The notes: a model not told the origin generated them from the letters alone. A stretch of 5,032 nucleotides of DNA from Endomicrobium sp. (GCA_031260765.1 JAISKX010000052.1:1-5032); one strand, 5' to 3'; positions 1 through 5,032 are shown, numbered from the stretch's first letter. Numbers and translations: made by a program.

Positions 1-2
1 AA

Positions 3-1400
3 AAAACTCTCGTCTTAGCTCCGCAAGGATATAGCATATCTTATGGCGATGAAATTGCTCTTGACGGTTATGTCAATCTGCCGAATACCGCTCCCTTTCC
101 CTTGCTTTTTGATTATCAAAAATATCTGTCAAGAGAAAATATCCATACAATGTTTAGAGCCGATTCCTTTGAATTTATAAAATCATCTCCAAATCCAATA
201 ATGAAAGCCGCCTTATTTATCCGCAATGATATAGTCAAAACCATAGACCAATATTTTAAACCCGCCTATGGCGCGATTTTAAAACCTTTGATTATCGGCG
301 ACAAATCCAGCATACAAAAAGAAATAAGAGAAGCCTTTGTTGACGCCGGTCTTATGCACATCTTGGTTGTAAGCGGTTTAAATGTGGGTTTTGTGGGGGG
401 ATTGTTTTTAATAATTTTTAAAGCGCTGGGACTTCCTTTAAGAAAAGTTTTTCTTTTAACCATACCTGCAATTTTTTTATATGTCTTAATCACAGGCGCA
501 AACCCGCCTGTATTGAGGGCGGGAATTATGTTTTCTGTGGTTTTGCTATCTTTGGCTTTGGATAGAGAGCCGCTAATTTATAATTCTTTGGCTTTGTCCG
601 CCTTACTGATTTTAATTTTTAGTCCGCAACAACTTTTTACCGCCTCATTTCAAATGTATTATCTTGCCACTATCGGCATAGTTTATTTTTACCCTAAAAT
701 CAGCGCTTTGTTTAAAAGTGTCAAAAACCCGTATTTAAAAGCATTGATTTCGGTTTTTTGCGTTACAGCCGACGCGCAAATTTTTATGTATCCAATATCC
801 GCTTATTATTTCGGAAAAATTTCGGCAATATCGCTTTTATCCAATATGCTCGTTGTCCCTTTGATAGGAATAATTACAACTTTGGGTTTTGTGTTTTATT
901 TTGCGTCTTTTATCTCTTCATTTTTAGCAATGCTCTTATCTTATTGTTTATCATTTATGCTTGCTATCATCTTATTTTTGGTAAATTTTCTCGGAACTAT
1001 GCGCTATGCCTCAATCCCCGTAGCCAAACCGCATCTATGGCAATTGTTTTTCTTTTTTATTTTCGCTTTTGCAATAACAGGATTAAAAGGTAAAAAGAAA
1101 TGGATAGTTTCCTCTTTGATTTTGCTTATAGGCATATCATATTATTTCACAGAAAAAATTATTGACAATAACAAAACCGCCGAAACATTTTACGAAAACC
1201 GCAATATGACTATTCTACACACAAAAAACAAAGGCAAAAACTCCTTTATCATCACACAAAAACAAGGCAGATATTATGATAAATACTACATTTACAATTT
1301 CAAACAATACCTATCCTTTGCAGGTCTAAAAAGCCCCGAAATAATCGCCTCAGACATCAAAGACCAAACTCAATTCCAAGAAGACTTCAGAAAACGCTGA
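3..1400 (+). CDS. comEC: ComEC/Rec2-type competence DNA-uptake channel, 5' end outside the window
   Basis: This is a polytopic inner-membrane protein expected to carry single-stranded transforming DNA into the cytoplasm. The frame is open from the first complete codon at 3, so the gene begins upstream; the TTG at 102 is not the start. The 465 visible residues begin with the end of the OB-fold-like N-terminal (DUF4131-type) region (GDEIALDGYV near residue 15, then FDYQKYL). The Competence domain follows: IIGDKSS near 98, GLMHILVVSGLNVGF at 116-130, NPPVLRAGIM at 167-176, and a conserved helix pair ending SNMLVVPLIG near 280. The last membrane helix ends near 383. Family members often carry a metallo-beta-lactamase-like domain of some 200-250 residues after it; here only about 82 residues follow, without HxHxDH. 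The family SGLH motif reads SGLN. There is no terminator with a T-run after the stop. Family is certain from motifs; whether the shortened protein works is unknown. Confidence 0.93.
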   Translation, partial: KTLVLAPQGYSISYGDEIALDGYVNLPNTAPFPLLFDYQKYLSRENIHTMFRADSFEFIKSSPNPIMKAALFIRNDIVKTIDQYFKPAYGAILKPLIIGDKSSIQKEIREAFVDAGLMHILVVSGLNVGFVGGLFLIIFKALGLPLRKVFLLTIPAIFLYVLITGANPPVLRAGIMFSVVLLSLALDREPLIYNSLALSALLILIFSPQQLFTASFQMYYLATIGIVYFYPKISALFKSVKNPYLKALISVFCVTADAQIFMYPISAYYFGKISAISLLSNMLVVPLIGIITTLGFVFYFASFISSFLAMLLSYCLSFMLAIILFLVNFLGTMRYASIPVAKPHLWQLFFFFIFAFAITGLKGKKKWIVSSLILLIGISYYFTEKIIDNNKTAETFYENRNMTILHTKNKGKNSFIITQKQGRYYDKYYIYNFKQYLSFAGLKSPEIIASDIKDQTQFQEDFRKR

Positions 1401-1469
1401 TTAATTCAAAACTGCAATGGCACAAATGGACAGGACAGGCAAGACTTTATATTTATAAAAAGAGAGGAG

Positions 1470-1496
1470 CGCAGGCAATTTTTAGTATTGCCTGCG
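1470..1496. repeat. Perfect 10-bp inverted repeat (hairpin) after comEC
   Basis: The arms CGCAGGCAAT (1470-1479) and ATTGCCTGCG (1487-1496) are exactly complementary around a 7-nt loop, a strong stem for this low-GC region. On the plus strand it is followed by TCAGGGAGTGGAG, not a T-run, so it is not a standard intrinsic terminator for comEC. On the minus strand a pyrimidine/T-rich stretch follows after several bases, but no minus-strand gene ends here. It may be an mRNA 3'-end stabilising hairpin or part of a dispersed palindromic repeat; only a genome-wide search would tell. The flanking 1497-1560 is strikingly purine-rich. Confidence 0.6.
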
Positions 1497-1591
1497 TCAG
1501 GGAGTGGAGAAAACAAGGGAGAAATTTGAGGAGAGTTTAAGGAAGAATTTAAATAAGTGATATGAAAACGCTTCAAACCGCGATTTATTGC

Positions 1592-1607
1592 ATATATTTG
1601 ATACAAT
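1592..1607 (+). promoter_or_regulatory. Putative extended -10 promoter for the 1636 gene and perhaps the zinc operon
   Basis: The sequence ATATATTTGATACAAT ends in TGATACAAT (1599-1607), which matches an extended -10 element (TG-N-TANNNT). Transcription would begin around 1613-1615, giving a leader of about 20 nt before the ATG at 1636. No convincing -35 hexamer sits 17 bp upstream (1579-1584 is CGCGAT), which is tolerable for extended -10 promoters. The same 16 nt recur exactly at 4956-4971, also in an intergenic position, supporting a functional or repeated element. Confidence 0.5.
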
Positions 1608-1635
1608 ACCAAAAAGATAAAAAAAGGATATATTT

Positions 1636-1965
1636 ATGAAAACATCAGCAGGTCTAATCGGAAGGGTGAATTCCGCTAAAAATCTCACATCATTGTTTTT
1701 ATCCATCTTATTTATAATTTCTATTATCATATCTATGTCTTATATAGTCATAGAGGCAGACCATCATTGCGATGGACAAGACTGCCCTATATGCTTTCAA
1801 ATACAGAAAAAAATCAATACTCTTAAAGAAGTTTTTGGAAATCATCTTATTGCGTCTTTTTTATTTGCCCTCGTTTTATCTTTTTTAATTGCAAATCAAA
1901 TCCCCTCGCCTTTAAACAGAAGTAAAACCACATTGGTGTCTTTAAAAATCATAATGAACAATTAG
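1636..1965 (+). CDS. Small two-helix membrane protein with exposed HHC-x4-C-x2-C cluster
   Basis: This 109-residue protein has a basic N-terminus (R10, K15), a membrane helix at about 19-39, a loop with ADHHCDGQDCPICFQI at 41-56, a second helix at about 71-87, and a basic tail (R95, K97). By the positive-inside rule both ends are cytoplasmic and the Cys/His loop faces outward. H43, H44, C45, C50 and C53 could form a zinc-type metal site; H70 lies at the start of helix 2. The start is supported by AAGGA at 1624-1628, 7 nt before the ATG, and by the extended -10 at 1599-1607. The next gene, 80 nt downstream on the same strand, encodes a metal-binding lipoprotein-like receptor, so a role in metal handling or sensing is inferred. 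I do not recognise a characterised family; similar short membrane proteins with a CPxC-type loop are known as uncharacterised proteins. Confidence 0.78.
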   Translation: MKTSAGLIGRVNSAKNLTSLFLSILFIISIIISMSYIVIEADHHCDGQDCPICFQIQKKINTLKEVFGNHLIASFLFALVLSFLIANQIPSPLNRSKTTLVSLKIIMNN

Positions 1966-1993
1966 ATTGCGCGCAGATTATCTATAAGCAGTC

Positions 1994-2017
1994 AAATAGC
2001 GCTTACTTGCGCTATTT
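1994..2017. repeat. Perfect 9-bp inverted repeat in the leader of the zinc transporter genes
   Basis: AAATAGCGC (1994-2002) and GCGCTATTT (2009-2017) are exactly complementary around the 6-nt loop TTACTT. A T-rich stretch follows (TAATTATTCTATTTT, to 2032), then the ribosome binding site at 2033-2039. It could be a leaky intrinsic terminator or attenuator between the miniprotein gene and the transporter, or a DNA dyad bound by a regulator. It does not resemble the 7-1-7 Fur/Zur consensus. The T-tract is interrupted, so strong termination is doubtful. Confidence 0.5.
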
Positions 2018-2032
2018 TAATTATTCTATTTT

Positions 2033-2039
2033 AAAGGAG
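2033..2039 (+). promoter_or_regulatory. Ribosome binding site that fixes the start of the metal-binding protein at 2046
   Basis: AAAGGAG lies 6 nt before the ATG at 2046. An in-frame upstream ATG at 2007 would add 13 residues (MRYFNYSILKEFI), but it lies in the loop of the 1994-2017 hairpin, has no Shine-Dalgarno sequence, and would place polar residues before a normal Lys-Lys-hydrophobic export signal. The 2046 start is therefore preferred. Confidence 0.88.
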
Positions 2040-2045
2040 TTCATT

Positions 2046-3002
2046 ATGAAAAAAATTGTAATAGCATTTATCATTATAGCGGTCGTTGTTGTATTGTTTG
2101 CATATATAAGTAAAAAGACGGGCATTTCAAATCCTTCCGATGACAAAAAAATCAAAGTAGTGACGACAATTTTTCCCCAATACGATTTCGTTAGGGAAAT
2201 AGCAGGCGATAAAGTCAATTTGCAAATGCTCTTAAAGCCGGGAGCCGAGTCTCATTCTTATGAGCCTACCCCTCAAGATATTTTAAAAATCCAAAACAGC
2301 AATATATTTATTTATGTCGGCGGCGAATCAGATGAATGGATTGAAAAAATATTGTCTTCCATAGATACAAAAAACATAGCAATAATGCCTATGATGAGCC
2401 TTGTAAAAGCGGTTGAGGAGGAAGTTGTAGAAGGCATGCAAGAAGAAGACGAAGAAGAAAACGGCGAAATTGAATATGACGAGCATGTCTGGACTTCCAT
2501 AGCCAATGATAAAAAAATCGTGTCTGCCATCTCCCAACAATTGCAAATCTTAGATTCTGACAATGCGGACTTTTATAAGGAAAACACGAAAAAGTATCTC
2601 GCAAAACTTGACGCATTGGACGCGGAGTTTAAAGATATAGTTGCAAAAAGCAAAAGAAAAACAATCATTTTCGGCGACAGATTTCCGTTTAGATATTTTG
2701 CCGACGAATATGGTTTAAAATATTTCGCCGCTTTTAGAGGCTGTTCAACCGAGACTCAGGCAAGCCCTGCAACCATAGCCTTTCTTATCAATAAAGTTAA
2801 ACAAGACAAAATCCCTGTGGTCTTTTATATAGAAATGTCCAATGAAAAAATAGCCGATGTGATTGTGGAAAGTGCAAAAGTTAAAAAATTGCTTTTGCAT
2901 TCCGGTCATAACCTCAATAAGCAGGATTTTGAAAATAAAGTTTCTTTTATAGATTTGCTCAAAAGAAATGCCGAAAATCTAAAGGAGGCTTTATGGCAAT
3001 GA
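2046..3002 (+). CDS. znuA: Zinc/manganese-family ABC transporter binding protein (ZnuA-like), membrane-anchored variant
   Basis: This 318-residue protein binds a divalent metal, probably Zn(II), outside the cell membrane and passes it to the permease encoded at 3694. An N-terminal hydrophobic helix (3-20) follows MKK; no Cys lipobox is present, so it looks like an uncleaved anchor. The cluster A-I fold shows VVTTIFPQYDFVREIAGDKV (38-57), the first ligand His70 in GAESHSYEPTP, and His147 in DEHVWTS. Residues 124-143 form a very acidic loop where classical ZnuA is His-rich. The third classical His position reads GDRFPFRYFADEYG (210-223), giving Asp211. FRGCSTETQASP follows at 230-241, then IEMSNEK with Glu263 and HSGHN at 285-289. 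Length is normal for the family. The stop overlaps the ATPase gene by 10 nt. Family is secure; zinc rather than manganese is inferred. Confidence 0.92.
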   Translation: MKKIVIAFIIIAVVVVLFAYISKKTGISNPSDDKKIKVVTTIFPQYDFVREIAGDKVNLQMLLKPGAESHSYEPTPQDILKIQNSNIFIYVGGESDEWIEKILSSIDTKNIAIMPMMSLVKAVEEEVVEGMQEEDEEENGEIEYDEHVWTSIANDKKIVSAISQQLQILDSDNADFYKENTKKYLAKLDALDAEFKDIVAKSKRKTIIFGDRFPFRYFADEYGLKYFAAFRGCSTETQASPATIAFLINKVKQDKIPVVFYIEMSNEKIADVIVESAKVKKLLLHSGHNLNKQDFENKVSFIDLLKRNAENLKEALWQ

Positions 3003-3697
3003 TTTCTTGTCAAGATATTTCTTTCGCCTATGAATCCAATATAGTTTTAAGCGCTGTCAATTTTGATATTGAAGAAGGCTCTTATATATCTATATTAGGC
3101 GAAAACGGCTCGGGAAAAAGCACTCTTATAAAAGGTTTATTGGGCTTGCAAAAACCAATCAAAGGCAAAATAAACATAAGCGAAACTTTAAAAAACAGCG
3201 ATATAGGCTATATGCCGCAGACAAATGCCGTTCAAAAAGATTTTCCCGCAAGCGTCTATGAAGTGGTATTGTCGGGCAGATTAAACAATCTCGGCATCAG
3301 ACCTTTTTATAGAAAGCAAGATAGAGAAAACGCCTTATCAAATATGGAATTTCTAAACATCATTGATATAAAAGATTGTTGTTTTAGAGAATTATCCGGA
3401 GGACAGCAGCAGCGCGCTCTTTTAGCAAGAGCGCTCTGCGCCGCGCATAAACTTTTGATTTTAGACGAGCCTTCAAGCGGTTTAGACCCTTTGGTTTCTG
3501 ACGATTTATATCAATTGATAAAAAATATAAATCTAAAACAAAAAATCGCCATAGTCATGGTAAGCCATGATATAGATAGAGCCGTAGAATATTCCGACTA
3601 TATTTTGCATTTGCAAAACAAACAATTGTTCTTTGGAACGGCGGCTGACTATTTAAAATCGGATATAGGCAAAATTTTTATGGGAGGACGAAAATGA
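2993..3697 (+). CDS. znuC: Metal (zinc-type) ABC transporter ATPase
   Basis: This cytoplasmic ATPase of 234 residues powers metal import through the permease encoded next. All key motifs are intact: Walker A GENGSGKST (36-44), Q-loop Gln76 in GYMPQ, signature LSGGQ (134-138), Walker B LLILDEP (154-160), D-loop SGLD (162-165) and switch His192 in VSHD. The segment FPASVYEVVLSGR (84-96) is typical of metal-uptake ATPases. AAAGGAGG at 2981-2988 is 4 nt before the ATG at 2993 and 10 nt before a second in-frame ATG at 2999, which would form an ATGA overlap with the previous stop. Either start is possible and the protein differs by only two residues. The gene overlaps the binding-protein gene by 10 nt (or 4), and its stop overlaps the permease start by 4 nt, suggesting translational coupling. 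Confidence 0.95.
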   Translation: MAMISCQDISFAYESNIVLSAVNFDIEEGSYISILGENGSGKSTLIKGLLGLQKPIKGKINISETLKNSDIGYMPQTNAVQKDFPASVYEVVLSGRLNNLGIRPFYRKQDRENALSNMEFLNIIDIKDCCFRELSGGQQQRALLARALCAAHKLLILDEPSSGLDPLVSDDLYQLIKNINLKQKIAIVMVSHDIDRAVEYSDYILHLQNKQLFFGTAADYLKSDIGKIFMGGRK

Positions 3698-4527
3698 TAG
3701 AACTTTTAAGCGAGATGTTTTCTTATACATTTCTTGTTCGGGCAGTGATAGTGGGGTTTCTCGTCTCAATATGCGCATCTTTGCTCGGCGTCAGTTTAGT
3801 ATTGAAAAGATATTCAATGATAGGAGACGGCTTGTCGCATGTAGGTTTTGGAAGTTTGGCTATAGCGAGCGCTTTAAATCTCGCTCCGCTTGCCGTGTCC
3901 ATTCCCGTTGTAGTCGCGGCGGCTTTTATACTTTTGAGAATTAGCGAAAACTCTAAAATCAAAGGCGATGCAAGCATAGCCTTGATGTCAACAAGCGCAA
4001 TGGCTATAGGCGTAATTGTAATATCTATGACGACGGGTCTTACTACCGATGTATGCAATTATATGTTCGGCAGTATTTTGGCTATGAGCGAAAATGATGT
4101 TTATTTGAGCGTTGTTTTATCAATAATAGTTCTTATTCTTTTCATAGTCTTTTACAATAAAATTTTTGCCGTCACTTTTGACGAAAATTTTTCCCGAGCG
4201 ACGGGCGTCCAAGCGGGCATATACAATATGCTGATTGCATTGCTTACGGCAATCACTATAGTTTTAGGCATGAGAATGATGGGAGCTTTGCTTATTTCAA
4301 GCCTTATAATTTTTCCGTCTCTAACTTCTATGCGTTTATGCAAAACTTTTAAAAGCGTGATAATATGTTCCGTTTTCGTGTCTGTCCTATGCTTTTTTAT
4401 CGGCGTGATAATATCATATCTATATGCCGCGCCTACGGGAGCAAGCATTGTTGGAATAAATATAATCGCATTTTGCGCTTTTTCTTTAGCGTCAATGATT
4501 AAAAATAAAAAAGGGGGAGTATTATGA
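3694..4527 (+). CDS. znuB: Metal (zinc-type) ABC transporter permease, ABC-3 family
   Basis: This 277-residue integral membrane protein forms the channel through which the captured metal ion crosses the membrane. It is hydrophobic throughout, with about eight helices and the ABC-3 family landmarks: LVLKRYSMIGDGLSHVGFG (35-53), MFGSIL (124-129), FDENFSRATGV on a cytoplasmic loop (162-172), and GMRMMGALLISSLIIFPSLTS (192-212), the region expected to contact the ATPase. Length is normal. The ATG overlaps the ATPase stop as ATGA (3694-3697), with GGGAGG at 3682-3687 as the ribosome binding site. Its own stop overlaps the next start in the same way. The family also contains manganese and iron importers, and permease sequence alone does not settle the metal. 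Confidence 0.94.
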   Translation: MIELLSEMFSYTFLVRAVIVGFLVSICASLLGVSLVLKRYSMIGDGLSHVGFGSLAIASALNLAPLAVSIPVVVAAAFILLRISENSKIKGDASIALMSTSAMAIGVIVISMTTGLTTDVCNYMFGSILAMSENDVYLSVVLSIIVLILFIVFYNKIFAVTFDENFSRATGVQAGIYNMLIALLTAITIVLGMRMMGALLISSLIIFPSLTSMRLCKTFKSVIICSVFVSVLCFFIGVIISYLYAAPTGASIVGINIIAFCAFSLASMIKNKKGGVL

Positions 4528-4943
4528 AAAAATTATTATTAGTTGTGTTTTTGCTTGCGGGGGTTTTTGTTTGCGCTCAAGCAAAGGATTTGCTTATACG
4601 GGAGAGATTCTTTATCACTCAAATCAATGAGATATATGTAAATCCAAAATCCTATTTGGGGATGACAATTGAGCTTGAAGGGATTTTTGATTCCTATGAA
4701 GCTTATAAAACAAAAGAAAAAAGATATTTTGTTTTCAGATATGGTCCGGGCTGTTGCGGTCCCGACGCCCAAGCGGGTTTTGAGATAGTTTGGGACAAAT
4801 CCCACCCAAAAGAAAACGACTGGGTAAAAGCAAAAGGAGTTTTAGAAGAATATGCAGGCGAAGATAAAGTGAAATATCTAAGATTGCGTTTAACTTCCCT
4901 TGAAGTTTTACCGACTCGCGGCAAAGAAATAGTATTGAGATAA
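4524..4943 (+). CDS. Small exported protein with GPGCCGPD motif, last gene of the zinc operon
   Basis: This 139-residue protein has a signal peptide (MKK, hydrophobic 4-16) with a likely signal peptidase I site after AQA at 18-20. Cys17 is not in a proper lipobox (FVC). The mature part is a compact beta-rich domain: TIELEGIFDSYE (48-59), RYFVFRYGPGCCGPD (67-81), GFEIVW (85-90), DDW-like NDWVKAKGVLEEY (98-110), and YLRLRLTSLEV (118-128). The layout, strand then CC-x2-D then W-V-x-x-x-G, recalls the DUF1980/YcgQ C-terminal (TIGR03943-type) OB-like domain; I hold this assignment as likely, not certain. Cys77, Cys78, Asp81 and perhaps His94 are candidate metal ligands or a redox pair. The ATGA overlap with the permease stop and GGGGGAG at 4513-4519 tie it firmly to the transporter. 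An extracellular role in metal handling is inferred from context. Confidence 0.85.
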   Translation: MKKLLLVVFLLAGVFVCAQAKDLLIRERFFITQINEIYVNPKSYLGMTIELEGIFDSYEAYKTKEKRYFVFRYGPGCCGPDAQAGFEIVWDKSHPKENDWVKAKGVLEEYAGEDKVKYLRLRLTSLEVLPTRGKEIVLR

Positions 4944-4955
4944 ACGCCCGCCAAG

Positions 4956-4971
4956 ATATATTTGATACAAT
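4956..4971 (+). promoter_or_regulatory. Second copy of the 16-nt extended -10 promoter-like sequence
   Basis: ATATATTTGATACAAT is identical to 1592-1607 and again ends in TGATACAAT (4963-4971). It lies 13 nt after the stop of the last gene and could drive transcription of something beyond the window from about 4978. No clear -35 is visible 17 bp upstream. No intrinsic terminator is seen between the stop at 4943 and this element, so operon read-through is possible. Confidence 0.4.
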
Positions 4972-4996
4972 GAGCCTTTGTGATACTAAAAGCGTG

Positions 4997-5032
4997 GTCT
5001 GTCATTCTGCGCAAATGGAGTCTGTCATTCTG
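4997..5032. repeat. Direct repeat of GTCTGTCATTCTG at the window edge, probable dispersed repeat
   Basis: The 13-mer GTCTGTCATTCTG occurs at 4997-5009 and again at 5020-5032, 23 bp apart, separated by CGCAAATGGA. The core TGTCATTCTG resembles the start of a dispersed intergenic repeat (TGTCATTCTGAGCG and similar) that is common in many bacterial genomes. The second copy runs off the window, so the full unit cannot be seen. No gene is supported here. Confidence 0.45.

Noticed and set aside
102..1400. TTG at 102 as the start of the comEC gene
   Set aside because: The frame is open back to position 3 and the upstream residues (GDEIALDGYV) match the N-terminal OB-like region of ComEC, so the start lies outside the window.
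1388..1400. Programmed -1 frameshift at the end of comEC
   Set aside because: Codons AGA-AAA do not form a standard X-XXY-YYZ slippery site that allows both tRNAs to re-pair, so a mutation or error is the better explanation if the shift is real.
1470..1510. Intrinsic terminator for comEC
   Set aside because: The stem is strong, but the plus-strand bases after it are TCAGGGAGTGG with no T-run.
1406..1730. Minus-strand open frames between comEC and the miniprotein gene
   Set aside because: No ribosome binding sites, low-complexity products, and overlap with the supported plus-strand gene; they look like chance frames in AT-rich DNA.
2007..2045. Upstream ATG at 2007 as start of the metal receptor
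   Set aside because: It has no ribosome binding site and lies within a hairpin loop; the ATG at 2046 has AAAGGAG 6 nt upstream and begins a normal MKK export helix.
1966..2045. Zur/Fur-type operator before the transporter genes
   Set aside because: I looked for TCGTAATNATTACGA- or TGATAATNATTATCA-like sites and saw no adequate match; the dyad at 1994-2017 has a different, GC-centred sequence.
2312..2616. Minus-strand frames opposite the acidic loop of the receptor
   Set aside because: Ser/Phe-rich products are the antisense image of the GAA/GAG-rich stretch; the plus-strand protein has clear family motifs throughout.
3723..4448. Minus-strand frames opposite the permease gene
   Set aside because: Antisense shadows of a gene with all family landmarks; no start signals.
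4970..5032. Open frame from ATG at 4970 running off the window (MSLCDTKSVVCHS...)
   Set aside because: It begins inside the -10-like element, has no ribosome binding site, and reads through the TGTCATTCTG repeat; likely a spurious frame.

Overview
The window is low-GC bacterial DNA with every supported gene on the plus strand. Strong AGGAGG-type ribosome binding sites, ATGA gene overlaps, A/T-rich codons and the gene families suggest a Firmicutes-type organism, probably an uncultured member of the Clostridia. That placement is inferred from style; the window holds no taxonomic marker gene.

Layout. (1) Positions 3-1400 carry the 3' part of a comEC-type DNA-uptake channel gene whose true start lies before the window. 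Its C-terminal metallo-beta-lactamase-like region is cut down to a short remnant without the metal-binding histidines. (2) Positions 1401-1635 are non-coding or decayed: a perfect 10-bp hairpin, two weakly open frames after the comEC stop, and an extended -10 promoter just before the next gene. (3) Positions 1636-1965 encode a two-helix membrane miniprotein whose outward-facing loop carries a HHC-x4-C-x2-C metal-ligand cluster. (4) An 80-bp gap contains a perfect 9-bp inverted repeat followed by a T-rich stretch. (5) Positions 2046-4943 are a very tight four-gene block: a membrane-anchored zinc/manganese-family binding protein (ZnuA-like), its ABC ATPase (ZnuC-like), its permease (ZnuB-like), and a small exported protein with a GPGCCGPD motif. 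Neighbours overlap by 10, 4 and 4 nt. (6) Positions 4944-5032 hold a second copy of the 16-nt promoter-like sequence and the start of what looks like a dispersed repeat containing TGTCATTCTG.

How the genes work together (inference). The binding protein captures a divalent metal, most likely Zn(II), outside the membrane and delivers it to the permease, which the ATPase powers. The Cys/His miniprotein before the transporter and the Cys-Cys protein after it bracket the transporter genes. Both place potential metal ligands on the outer face of the membrane, so they are candidate accessory factors for metal capture or sensing. The binding protein is a divergent type: it lacks a lipobox, has an acidic loop where classical ZnuA is His-rich, and has Asp in a DRFPFRY motif where the classical third metal-binding His is expected. 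The accessory proteins together with this variant binding protein are the most interesting part of the window. No Zur-type operator could be recognised by eye.
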